Source: Synergistaceae bacterium (lineage in GTDB: Bacteria > Synergistota > Synergistia > Synergistales > Synergistaceae). Taken from it: 34,328 nt of DNA. The notes beneath the pieces were generated by a model. The model searched no databases. It saw nothing but the letters and a program-made list of their open reading frames with translations, and was not told the origin of the DNA. Numbering within the stretch: the stretch's first letter is position 1; the number at the start of each line of letters is the position of its first letter. The translations under genes and the position numbers were made by a program. This document shows, one piece after another, positions 25,527 to 31,898 of the stretch. Location of the stretch: NCBI GenBank assembly GCA_031273805.1, contig JAISRE010000047.1, positions 1-34,328 of the forward strand, given 5' to 3'.

Positions 25527-26461
25527 TATTCTGTCTGTCCTCCGCCGGAGCGCGGATGCGTCTCCATATAACTTTTTTTCATCTGTTCTACTGTTATTTT
25601 CAGATATCTCTGCGTAGTTGCAAGGCTCTCGTGCCCGAGCAGCTCCTGTATGACCCGCAGCGGCGCTCCTCGCTCGAGCATGTGCGTCGCGAAACTGTGC
25701 CGCAGGGTATGGGGCGTCACTCCATTAAGGCCGGCATTTTGCGCTATCGAGACAACTATTCTGTCAACTGTCCTCGCGGTCAGGCGTTTCCCGTTTATCT
25801 TTTCAGGGTAAAATATAGGCGCGTCACCGACAGTGAGGCGTCCGTTCGACTCGGCACAGATTTTCCACCGCCTGAGCATTTCCTGGGCAGTCCTCCCGAA
25901 ATACACAAGCCTCTCCTTAGATCCCTTGCCAATTACCCGCATCTCTCTCTCATCTATATTTACACACTCCCACGTAAGGGAGACAAGCTCATTCACCCTC
26001 AGTCCCGAACCGTACAACAACTCAAGTATCATGGAGTCACGAAGATTCTTTTTCCTTGCGGATGCCGCATATTCGAACATTTTCAGAATATCCTCGTACG
26101 CGATAGCCCTCGGCAGAGAGTTAACGGCCTTCGGCCCTCTCAATCCAACAGAGATATCCCTGTCCAAAACGCGCGCCTTAAAGAGATATCTTGCAAATCC
26201 CCTGAGCGACGAGAGCTTTCTGGCTATGGAGTTCCTGGAAAAGCCGAAGCCCGACAGATCCCTCAAGAACCCCCGAAGACAGTCCTGATTCAACTCTTCC
26301 ACAGACGTTATACCAGATGCTCCAAGATAGTCGGCAAATTGCACTAAATCCACAGCGTAATTCACGACAGTATTGTTGGAGCGCCCCATAACAGAACCAA
26401 TATACAACATAAACTCGTCAAGATGGCTAAAAATATTCATTATTTTCATAAATTGTATCAC
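25526..26461 (-). CDS. xerC: Tyrosine recombinase XerC
   Basis: Site-specific recombinase resolving chromosome dimers. The 311-residue protein has the SAM-like N-terminal DNA-binding half and the catalytic half with R154 (GSGLRVNEL), K179 ([11 protein letters not shown]), H251 and R254 (HTLRHSF), H277 (LLGHES) and nucleophile Y286 (TTQRYL). The XerC assignment rests on context, being first in xerC-hslVU-codY. The start is ambiguous between GTG 26461 and ATG 26449; neither has a strong SD. Confidence 0.94.
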   Translation of the reverse strand: MIQFMKIMNIFSHLDEFMLYIGSVMGRSNNTVVNYAVDLVQFADYLGASGITSVEELNQDCLRGFLRDLSGFGFSRNSIARKLSSLRGFARYLFKARVLDRDISVGLRGPKAVNSLPRAIAYEDILKMFEYAASARKKNLRDSMILELLYGSGLRVNELVSLTWECVNIDEREMRVIGKGSKERLVYFGRTAQEMLRRWKICAESNGRLTVGDAPIFYPEKINGKRLTARTVDRIVVSIAQNAGLNGVTPHTLRHSFATHMLERGAPLRVIQELLGHESLATTQRYLKITVEQMKKSYMETHPRSGGGQTE

Positions 26462-26723
26462 TTTTTTTGAATTAGAACAAGAATTTCGAACAAACCCTCA
26501 AATGCTGTCGCTAGGCGCCGCAGAGGCATTTAAGACGCCGGACCTCTGGACTTCCCAATCTTCAAGGGCGAGGAAGGGTGGTATTGGGACTTCGTTCCAT
26601 GGATATGGTTTTGACTCACTCCTGCGGGAATATTCGTTAAATGAAGTGATATGCGCGCCCCGGGGGGGCAAATCCCAGGGGCGCGCAATATTTTTTATGG
26701 CGCTTATGTTCGTCAGTCAGGCG
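26462..26723. other. Intergenic region with a possible coding remnant
   Basis: No complete gene is supported here. A 26-codon plus-strand stretch (26534-26614) after a stop codon reads as a tryptophan-rich tail containing FKGEEGWYWDFVPWIWF, without a start codon; it looks like a decayed C terminus of a membrane protein. A plus-strand terminator follows at 26653-26696, which fits a lost plus-strand gene. Confidence 0.35.
26653..26696 (+). terminator. GC-rich terminator with no intact gene before it
   Basis: GCGCGCCCC pairs with GGGGCGCGC around a 16-base loop and is followed by AATATTTTTT on the plus strand. The nearest plus-strand coding signal is only the remnant at 26534-26614. On the minus strand it lies just after the surface-protein pseudogene but lacks a T-run. 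Confidence 0.75.
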
Positions 26724-27561
26724 CTATTTGGCCCTGCGCTTGATCAATATATCTCCGGCCAGGAGCATTAACGCCGCGCCAAAACCGCCAGCCGAGCATC
26801 CGCCGCCGCCTGGGTCGGGGGGATTAACGGGGTCAGCTACCGCTCATCAATTCCTGCGTACTCTTGCCTGAAGCATACTCCTGGCTGCCTTGTGATGTCC
26901 CCTGTAGGTCAAAGACGCTCTGCAACGCTGTTGTACTGCTCGTATATCCGTAAAGTCCTCCGGTATGACTTCCTGCCACTCTACCGGTTGCGAAACTGTT
27001 GGAAACATCGCCGGAAGAATTATATCCAATTAACCCTCCGATAGTGGGAGTGTTTCCATACGGACTATTAGCATCGTTTCCCTTGACGTAACCACTCGCC
27101 ATCGAATTGGATATTTGCGCTCCAGATTCGTTATGTCCAGCGAGCCCTCCCACAAAAAGGCCTCCGGTTACCCTGCCGCTCGCCGCGCTGTTTTCGATGT
27201 TGGAAGAATTATTTCCAACCAGCCCGCCGACATAAGCATAAGTCGCGCCTGCCGGTTGCGTCGTGATATCGGGCGCTTGCGCGTTTACAAGCGAATTCAC
27301 CGTAAAGCTCACGCTGAACGACTGGGATGTCACGTTAGTTCCGCTCACTGTCACAGTCGCGCTGTATGTTCCCGCCGCAAGGCTGTTATTCGGCACAACG
27401 GTGAAGTTATCACTGCCGCCTGCAGCTATGTTGGTAATAGAGGTTTTGGAAAGAGTGAAGCTGCCTGAATCTGTGCCTGAGAGCGCGATATTCAGGGCGC
27501 CGGTCGGCTGGTTGCCGGTGTTACTCACCGTGACGCTGTGGGAAGTCTGCGCCCAAGTCCA
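26724..27561 (-). pseudogene. Broken surface protein: Ig-like and GLUG repeats, Synerg-CTERM out of frame
   Basis: The longest open part (26833-27528) encodes SVTVSNTGNQPTGALNIAL..., an Ig-like/anchor-type domain, then GLUG-type repeats (YVGGLVGNNSSNIENSAASG, VGGLAGHNESGA, IGGLIGYNSSG). The coding-like frame extends upstream without a start to the stop codon of the lipoprotein gene at 27562, so the N-terminal part is missing. After an early TGA (26833) the adjacent frame encodes DPVNPPDPGGGGCSAGGFG, a hydrophobic run and RRAK: a Synerg-CTERM sorting signal ending at 26724. One base lost or gained near 26835-26842 explains the shift. It was probably a large exported, C-terminally processed surface protein. 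A sequencing error could cause the frameshift but not the missing start. Confidence 0.75.
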
Positions 27562-27990
27562 TTACTTTTTATAAACAACCTCTCCCCCATACGTATTTCT
27601 AATGTCTATTCCCTGGTCTTTGAATATGGCCTTTACATAGAAACTATAATACTCGTAGCCTGAAGCCGTAGTGTGTACCACTTTCGCGCTCATGTAGTCG
27701 GAGCCATTATTGTGAACATAAGTGTCGCCATCAGGGCTGCTAAACCTTAACCTTCCAAAATCATATACACCGATTTTTACATTGGCATAAGCAGAATGAC
27801 CGCTGTCTTGAAAATCAAATCCGCTGATTACAATGTCAGGATACCCTGCGGCTTTCCATGTGCCGTTGAACTGGCCTTCGTCCGGAAGGAAACTATCCAT
27901 AATATCATCCACTGGGCCACAACCGCCCGACGATAAAACGAAAAAAAACACAAGCAATGCAAACCACAACAGCCGGCTTCTTCTCTTCAT
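27562..27990 (-). CDS. Small lipoprotein, function unknown
   Basis: A 142-residue exported protein. The ATG at 27990 has GGGAGGG eight bases upstream and starts a lipoprotein signal MKRRSRLLWFALLVFFFVLS-SGGC; the Cys would be lipidated. The mature part (FNGTWKAAGYPDIVISGFDFQD...) looks like a small beta-rich domain similar in layout to the neighbouring lipoprotein at 28263. Both share the MKR-start, the SGGCG lipobox and a short C-terminal K-K end, so they may be paralogues. Its stop abuts the truncated surface-protein fragment in the same frame. No named family is recognised. Confidence 0.75.
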   Translation of the reverse strand: MKRRSRLLWFALLVFFFVLSSGGCGPVDDIMDSFLPDEGQFNGTWKAAGYPDIVISGFDFQDSGHSAYANVKIGVYDFGRLRFSSPDGDTYVHNNGSDYMSAKVVHTTASGYEYYSFYVKAIFKDQGIDIRNTYGGEVVYKK

Positions 27991-28074
27991 CTCAAAATCC
28001 CTCCCCAAAATTTTTTATTTCCTCTGCATGCGACGCAATCGATACGCACGGCTTATCTTATAAATGATCAGGGT

Positions 28075-28155
28075 TCCCCCGTCAAGCTGGGGACGACAGG
28101 ACAGGGGGGCTCTCCGTTGTGACTTTTCTCTGTCGTCCTCCGGCGCCGACAGGAG
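28075..28155. repeat. REP-like palindromic element, copy 2 (double)
   Basis: A stem-loop TCCCC-cgtcaagct-GGGGA followed by CGACAGGACAGGGGGG resembles the element at 454-490. About 40 bases on, CTCTGTCGTCCTCCGG is the exact reverse complement of CCGGAGGACGACAGAG in copy 1. The two halves face each other. Confidence 0.5.
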
Positions 28156-28211
28156 AACCTGCTTTTAACGCACGGATATCAGGCGCGCCGGCCAACTATT
28201 CAGCCGGATTT

Positions 28212-28246
28212 GCCAGCTGCAGAGATGTGCAGATTCTGCAGCTGGC
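28212..28246 (-). terminator. Perfect hairpin after the second lipoprotein gene
   Basis: GCCAGCTGCAGA pairs with TCTGCAGCTGGC (12 bp, 11-base loop), 16 bases past the stop of the 28263-28871 gene. No T-run follows, so it may stabilise the mRNA end rather than terminate. Confidence 0.5.
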
Positions 28247-28262
28247 CCGTACGCTTGCCCGT

Positions 28263-28871
28263 TTACTTTTTCTTCATGTAGAATGTCGCGCTGTAACTGC
28301 CGCCGGCAGCGGGGCCACCGGTCCCGATGCCGCCTATTTCGAGATACGCCTCAGTGGCGCTGATCAACGTCAGCTCCATCTTTTCGAAGCCCTCGCCGAG
28401 ACCGCCCGAAGTATCGCTCGCAAGGAGGACTTTATTGGTTCCGACAATGGTTGCGCTGAGATCCGTCACAAGCCCCTCAGGGTTCGAGTCGTTCCCCAAG
28501 CGCCCGGAGACGAGGCTATCCCCGTACGAACCGGCAGCAGGTACATCCCATGCCAAGTAGTATCTCGCGTCATACTTGAGTTTTGAGCCATTCACCGTTA
28601 CATTTCTGATAGTGGCCTCGCCCTCCGCCATGCGAAGTTCATATGTCCCGCCGTAGCCCGATGAAGGGGGCACAGTTATGCTCCCCGTGTTCGGCTTGCC
28701 GCTGTCGAACACCCATTCCCCATCCAGGTTCTCAAAGCCGACGGGGGCAGACGGGTCGCCGCCGCCGTCACCACCAGCATCTCCTCCCCCGCCTCCACCG
28801 CAGCCGCCGGACACAAAAGCAAACGCAAGGAGAACCAGAACTACCCACAACAGCCAAATACTTCTCTTCAT
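28263..28871 (-). CDS. Glycine-rich small lipoprotein, function unknown
   Basis: A 202-residue exported lipoprotein: signal MKRSIWLLWVVLVLLAFAFVSGGC with lipobox Cys about residue 24, then a run of glycines and aspartates (GGGGGGDAGGDGGGD) as flexible tether, then a roughly 155-residue beta-rich domain (LDGEWVFDSGKPNTGSITV...). AGGAGG lies seven to eight bases before the ATG. It resembles the lipoprotein at 27562 in signal, opening GTW/GEW motif and KK end. No enzyme motif is visible; a surface-exposed binding or structural role is the most that can be inferred. Confidence 0.8.
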   Translation of the reverse strand: MKRSIWLLWVVLVLLAFAFVSGGCGGGGGGDAGGDGGGDPSAPVGFENLDGEWVFDSGKPNTGSITVPPSSGYGGTYELRMAEGEATIRNVTVNGSKLKYDARYYLAWDVPAAGSYGDSLVSGRLGNDSNPEGLVTDLSATIVGTNKVLLASDTSGGLGEGFEKMELTLISATEAYLEIGGIGTGGPAAGGSYSATFYMKKK

Positions 28872-28926
28872 CTCAAAACCCTCCTAAAAATTTATGTGTG
28901 TCTTTAGCGCGTATTGCATTCAGCAG

Positions 28927-29011
28927 TTCGGCGCCGGGACCGCCTTCACCGTTAAGAGGCGTATGGCTGAATCATCCCTGTAAAATATTGGCGACGGTCC
29001 CCGGCGCCGAA
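28927..29011. repeat. Long inverted repeat flanking 52 bases
   Basis: TTCGGCGCCGGGACCG and CGGTCCCCGGCGCCGAA match as inverted arms with one extra base. The plus strand continues with CGCTTTTTATTCTTTT. No gene lies between the arms. It may be a stem of a plus-strand terminator, a structured RNA, or a miniature element. Confidence 0.5.
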
Positions 29012-29039
29012 CGCTTTTTATTCTTTTAGGCCGCTATCT

Positions 29040-29213
29040 TTAACCATAATTACGCTTTTTGGATTTTTTGAACTTTTTGCACGTCTTCAGGCTCAAAATC
29101 TTCTCCTTCACGCTCTCTGGCAGCTCGCTGCCGCGAAACATCCACATATACCCCAACGCTCGACGCGCGCTCATACTGCGCAACACCTTCGTTATCTCAC
29201 GCCATTTCCCCAT
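29040..29213 (-). CDS. Small basic protein of 57 residues, unknown
   Basis: This ORF is too short for the ORF track. It starts at ATG 29213 with GGGGAGG six bases upstream and encodes MGKWREITKVLRSMSARRAL... ending KKFKKSKKRNYG. The N-terminal half could be an amphipathic helix and the C-terminal half is strongly lysine-rich (about ten Lys in the last 23 residues). The SD is one of the best in the region, which supports translation. The GGAACCGCTGAT palindrome (copy D) lies just upstream. I do not recognise a family; nucleic-acid binding is possible from charge alone. Confidence 0.55.
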   Translation of the reverse strand: MGKWREITKVLRSMSARRALGYMWMFRGSELPESVKEKILSLKTCKKFKKSKKRNYG

Positions 29214-29230
29214 AAGCAGCCTCCCCTCTG

Positions 29231-29268
29231 GAATCGCTGATCAGCACGCCTGTCAATCAGCGGTTCCT
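29231..29268. repeat. GGAACCGCTGATT palindrome, copy D
   Basis: GGAATCGCTGAT and ATCAGCGGTTCC are inverted arms around 14 bases. This is the compact form of the element seen with a longer centre in copy C. Confidence 0.6.
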
Positions 29269-29770
<502 letters not shown>

Positions 29771-29884
29771 TTGAAAACTAAAGTCAAAAAACTTTATCCG
29801 CCTGGGTGCGGATGTTCCTTATATCCCAGCCCTAAAGTTCGGGGTTTTACGGAACGCCGGATAACAGCTGTCAAGCTGATATAA
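29771..29884 (+). CDS. Possible 37-residue ORF of unknown meaning
   Basis: A TTG at 29771 nine bases after GGAGG opens MKTKVKKLYPPGCGCSLYPS..., ending at TAA 29882-29884 within the promoter of the next small locus. The ribosome site is good but the peptide resembles no family I know. The DNA (CCCTAAAGTTCGGGGTTTTACGG) has a hairpin-rich look reminiscent of IS200/IS605 ends, so it may be a transposon scar rather than a gene. Confidence 0.25.
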   Translation: MKTKVKKLYPPGCGCSLYPSPKVRGFTERRITAVKLI

Positions 29885-29885
29885 T
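29877..29885 (+). promoter_or_regulatory. Extended -10 promoter of small-peptide locus 1
   Basis: TGATATAAT is a TGN-TATAAT extended -10 element. No good -35 is present, as is common for this promoter class. The mRNA would start near 29892 and have a leader of about 73 bases. In that leader CCCC, CCC and GGG, GGGG segments (29930-29956) can pair and cover the SD. Confidence 0.6.
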
Positions 29886-29964
29886 CAACCAGCGAGGCCC
29901 CAGCGCAACATCAGGGGCGCGGGAGGTTGCCCCGTCAATACCCGTAAGGGAGGGGGTGATGCGA

Positions 29965-30054
29965 ATGCCCGAAGGACTAGACAAAAAGAACCGCCCAGTT
30001 ATGACCTGGGCGGAACTCATGTGGAGAATCCTAAAAGCTATTCTGCAGTGGTAG
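29965..30054 (+). CDS. Candidate type I toxin-like peptide, locus 1 (29 residues)
   Basis: A 29-residue peptide, MPEGLDKKNRPVMTWAELMW then RILKAILQW: a polar N terminus with KK, then an amphipathic or hydrophobic, tryptophan-rich helix. GGGAGGGGG plus TGATGCGA precede the ATG. Inside the coding sequence (29982-30013) lies a perfect intrinsic terminator for the opposite strand. This is typical of toxins silenced by a cis-antisense RNA (type I systems such as Fst, TxpA, Ldr). A second locus with the same layout occurs at 31682-31825. Function is inferred from architecture only; no homologue is recognised. Confidence 0.55.
   Translation: MPEGLDKKNRPVMTWAELMWRILKAILQW
29982..30013 (-). terminator. 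Antisense terminator inside small-peptide locus 1
   Basis: On the minus strand CCGCCCAG-gtcataa-CTGGGCGG (8-bp GC-rich stem) is followed by TTCTTTTTGT. It lies wholly within the 29-codon ORF and points against it. Confidence 0.8.
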
Positions 30055-30064
30055 CCGCTAAAAC
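29982..30064 (-). ncRNA. Inferred antisense RNA of locus 1
   Basis: Inferred from the minus-strand terminator and a possible promoter downstream of the ORF (TTGAGT at 30096-30101, CATTAT at 30071-30076, spacer 19). An RNA of about 80 bases would be complementary to most of the peptide's coding sequence. The promoter is weak, so the 5' end is uncertain. Confidence 0.4.
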
Positions 30065-30077
30065 AGCAGGATAATGG

Positions 30078-30254
30078 CGTTTGGTTGAGCTACCGACTCA
30101 ACCGAACGTAAACCCGGCAGGGGCCTCGCATTTTTTCCCGACGCCGGGACTTGCCCGGCGCTCCCCGCAGGTCAAGGGAAAGGCTCTAAGAGCCTCCGCA
30201 CAGTAGGCAAAGGCTACGGAGCAGTGGAGATTTTTGGTGGTTCGTCTCCGTGCT
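30078..30254 (+). other. Hairpin-rich segment, candidate structured RNA
   Basis: At least five stem-loops follow one another: CGTTTGGTTGAG/CTCAACCGAACG (about 30078-30108), CGCCGGG/CCCGGCG (30142-30160), AGGCTCT/AGAGCCT (30181-30195), CTCCG/CGGAG (30194-30221) and AGCA+GGAGA/TCTCC+TGCT (30220-30254). There is no ORF. It could be the 3' UTR of the peptide mRNA or an independent RNA, for example a transposon-linked one. Confidence 0.45.
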
Positions 30255-30301
30255 GGCCCTACATTAAGCTAATTATACCACAACAGAGAGGGTAGGTAGC
30301 C

Positions 30302-30652
30302 ATGCTGATCACGAAAGAATTTTTAGACAAGGTGGGGCGAAACTCCCCAATAGCAAGGGCGGCGATGGTGCAAGCCGGAGACAAAGGTCGAATCAGGGCT
30401 CTTATGAAATTCCTTATTTCCGTTGGCTCCTGCGAGATCACTTTAGCCGAGGCAAGGGCTTTGGGCTTGCCAATCCAAGAGAAAAAATATTGCTTCATGT
30501 CAGACAGCATAACATATGTCCTGCTTGATGGTAGCACGTTCGAGCGTTACAAACCTTTGACAAACGCCGTTGATTTGCAGGTGGCCCATATCCGCAACGG
30601 CATCATTGGCATTCGGAGAGGGGACGAAGAATCATCTGATAGCGTCAAGTGA
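30302..30652 (+). CDS. Hypothetical protein, 116 residues
   Basis: MLITKEFLDKVGRNSPIARAAMVQAG... The frame has a reasonable SD (GAGAGGGTAGG) before the ATG, ordinary amino-acid composition and a mixed alpha/beta appearance, with IRALMKFLISVGSCEITLAEARALGLP as a likely helical core and a C-terminal acidic tail. No membrane segment, signal or catalytic motif is visible and I do not recognise a family. It lies between the structured segment and a convergent histidine phosphatase gene in the accessory region. Confidence 0.6.
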   Translation: MLITKEFLDKVGRNSPIARAAMVQAGDKGRIRALMKFLISVGSCEITLAEARALGLPIQEKKYCFMSDSITYVLLDGSTFERYKPLTNAVDLQVAHIRNGIIGIRRGDEESSDSVK

Positions 30653-30732
30653 AGGTTTCCTTGATGGCCTGAATCAGAACTCCAATATCATCAATGCTCA
30701 GGGGACAATACAAATACCGGGCTTACGCCCTG

Positions 30733-31350
30733 CTATTGTGCCTTTTTTATACTCCATTCACCTTTGCCGGAGTTCTGGAGCCTATAGACGGCGCAATTTG
30801 GAATCGGCAAACCTATGTGGAATTGCCTGAATCCTTTCATATCCGGCTGTGTTTCAGAATAAAACCCCATTTCCTGCCATATGAGCATTCCGAGCCAAAA
30901 ACCATGTACAAAACATACCGTATCGGGTTTCAGAGTCGGCAGCAATTCAAGCCTGAACCGCTGCACTCGCGCTCCAAACTCACGGAACGTATCTGCGCTG
31001 TCGCCCATCCGTTTATCAGGATCGGCCTCGGCCCAATACGCCTCTGATAATGGACGGCGCTCGATCCCGGTCATGCCCTGAATGAGATTTGCGTCTATGA
31101 CGGACATTTCGTTCAGCAACGGGTGAACGATAGGGTTAAGGCCATGTTTGCCGCAATACGGTCTTGCGGTCTGCTGAGTCCTCACAAACTCCGACACAAG
31201 CGCCTCTGGAGCCTTGAAATCAAGCAGTTCGGCGATGCCGGAAGCTTGTACCAATCCCGTGTCATTCAGAGGGATAAGGCGATTATCCATCGTTACCCCG
31301 CCAGCATTGGCGAAGCTCTCACCGTGCCTGACGAAGTAAACCCTTGTCAT
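30733..31350 (-). CDS. Histidine phosphatase superfamily protein
   Basis: A 205-residue phosphoglycerate-mutase-like phosphatase. VYFVRHGESFANAGG holds the catalytic His and first Arg; SEFVRTQQTA, the acidic residue in LLNEMS and VCFVHGFWLG (second His) complete the active site. The family removes phosphate from sugars, nucleotides or proteins; the substrate is not evident. The ATG at 31350 has GGGAGG eight bases upstream and replaces the ORF-track start at 31380. It stands alone, flanked by the two small-peptide loci. Confidence 0.88.
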   Translation of the reverse strand: MTRVYFVRHGESFANAGGVTMDNRLIPLNDTGLVQASGIAELLDFKAPEALVSEFVRTQQTARPYCGKHGLNPIVHPLLNEMSVIDANLIQGMTGIERRPLSEAYWAEADPDKRMGDSADTFREFGARVQRFRLELLPTLKPDTVCFVHGFWLGMLIWQEMGFYSETQPDMKGFRQFHIGLPIPNCAVYRLQNSGKGEWSIKKAQ

Positions 31351-31662
31351 TAATCGCACCTCCCTCAAATTTAACCTCATGGCTTCGATGGTTTATTGCT
31401 CCACACGATGGCATTTGGCCTTCAAAAAACATTCTCTATGTTGCGTCAAAAGGGCTAATTTTCACGAAGCCGGACAGAATCAGGGACTATAAGTCTGAAA
31501 ATCCCGGGACCGACAAATTGATGCCCTTGATGGCAGCCGCCGATCGGCACGGCGGCCAGGCCACGCAGCCGCGATTAAAATGAACTGTTTAGAGTTGATA
31601 ATTCATCAATCACGCCTAATGAATGCCGGCCCTCGTGGATAGGCGGTTGAGGGCCAACGTGG
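31351..31662. other. Intergenic region without a supported gene
   Basis: This stretch lies between the histidine phosphatase gene and locus 2. The plus-strand ORF 31344-31583 has no SD and no recognisable domain. Hairpins CCGCCGATCGGCACGGCGG (about 31540-31558) and GGCCCTC/GAGGGCC (31628-31655) are present; the second lies just past the peptide ORF of locus 2 and may end its mRNA. Confidence 0.4.
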
Positions 31663-31668
31663 TATAAT
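31660..31668 (+). promoter_or_regulatory. Extended -10 promoter for the locus 2 antisense RNA
   Basis: TGGTATAAT is a TGN-TATAAT extended -10 element on the plus strand. Transcription would start near 31675, just before the region complementary to the peptide ORF. Confidence 0.65.
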
Positions 31669-31674
31669 ACCTCC

Positions 31675-31792
31675 GAGCAAGTTATTTGATCACACCCGCA
31701 ATCTTGAGTATCAGCTCAAGAAAGTGGAGGATCAAAGTCAGTAGAGGGGCAAGGTCAATCACCCAGTCGAGGGGGCCTTGCTCCTCTTTTTT
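31675..31792 (+). ncRNA. Inferred antisense RNA of locus 2
   Basis: Bounded by the extended -10 promoter at 31660-31668 and the intrinsic terminator at 31744-31792, giving an RNA of about 118 bases. It would be complementary to about the last three quarters of the 47-codon peptide mRNA on the minus strand. No ORF with a ribosome site lies in it. This fits a type I antitoxin RNA. Confidence 0.6.
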
Positions 31793-31825
31793 GTTGCTCG
31801 GGAGGTTGTCTCCGTCTTGCGACAT
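31682..31825 (-). CDS. Candidate type I toxin-like peptide, locus 2 (47 residues)
   Basis: A 47-residue peptide: polar start MSQDGDNLPSNKKEEQGPLD, then a hydrophobic helix VIDLAPLLTLILHFLELI with LKIAGVIK at the end, so a likely single-span membrane peptide. GGGGGAGG and TGATTCG precede the ATG; CCTC just upstream can pair with GAGG and hide the SD. A plus-strand terminator lies inside the ORF. A minus-strand promoter (TTGTGC 31922-31927, 17 bases, TAGAAT 31899-31904) gives a leader of about 67 bases. The layout matches locus 1. Membrane-toxin function is an inference from these features. Confidence 0.65.
   Translation of the reverse strand: MSQDGDNLPSNKKEEQGPLDWVIDLAPLLTLILHFLELILKIAGVIK
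31744..31792 (+). terminator. Antisense terminator inside small-peptide locus 2
   Basis: GAGGGGCAAGG pairs with CCTTGCTCCTC (11 bp, one mismatch) around a 21-base loop and is followed directly by T6. It lies wholly inside the 47-codon ORF on the opposite strand. Confidence 0.85.
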
Positions 31826-31898
31826 CGAATCACCTCCCCCAGAGGGAAGAACCCAAAAATCCCCGACACCCTACTTCTGTCGGCGGTCCGCCAAGGAC

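Noticed and set aside
26373-26771. 132-aa plus-strand ORF upstream of and overlapping the surface-protein pseudogene
   Set aside because: It overlaps the xerC 5' end and the Synerg-CTERM coding region on the other strand, has no domain, and no SD.
28643-29029. 128-aa plus-strand ORF
   Set aside because: It is a shadow of the glycine-rich lipoprotein gene with Pro/Arg/His-rich low complexity.
29820-29884. Complete IS200/IS605 copy left of locus 1
   Set aside because: The hairpin-like sequence around CCCTAAAGTTCGGGG is suggestive, but no transposase or clear element boundary is visible.
31344-31583. 79-aa plus-strand ORF
   Set aside because: No SD, no recognisable domain, and it begins over the histidine phosphatase start region.
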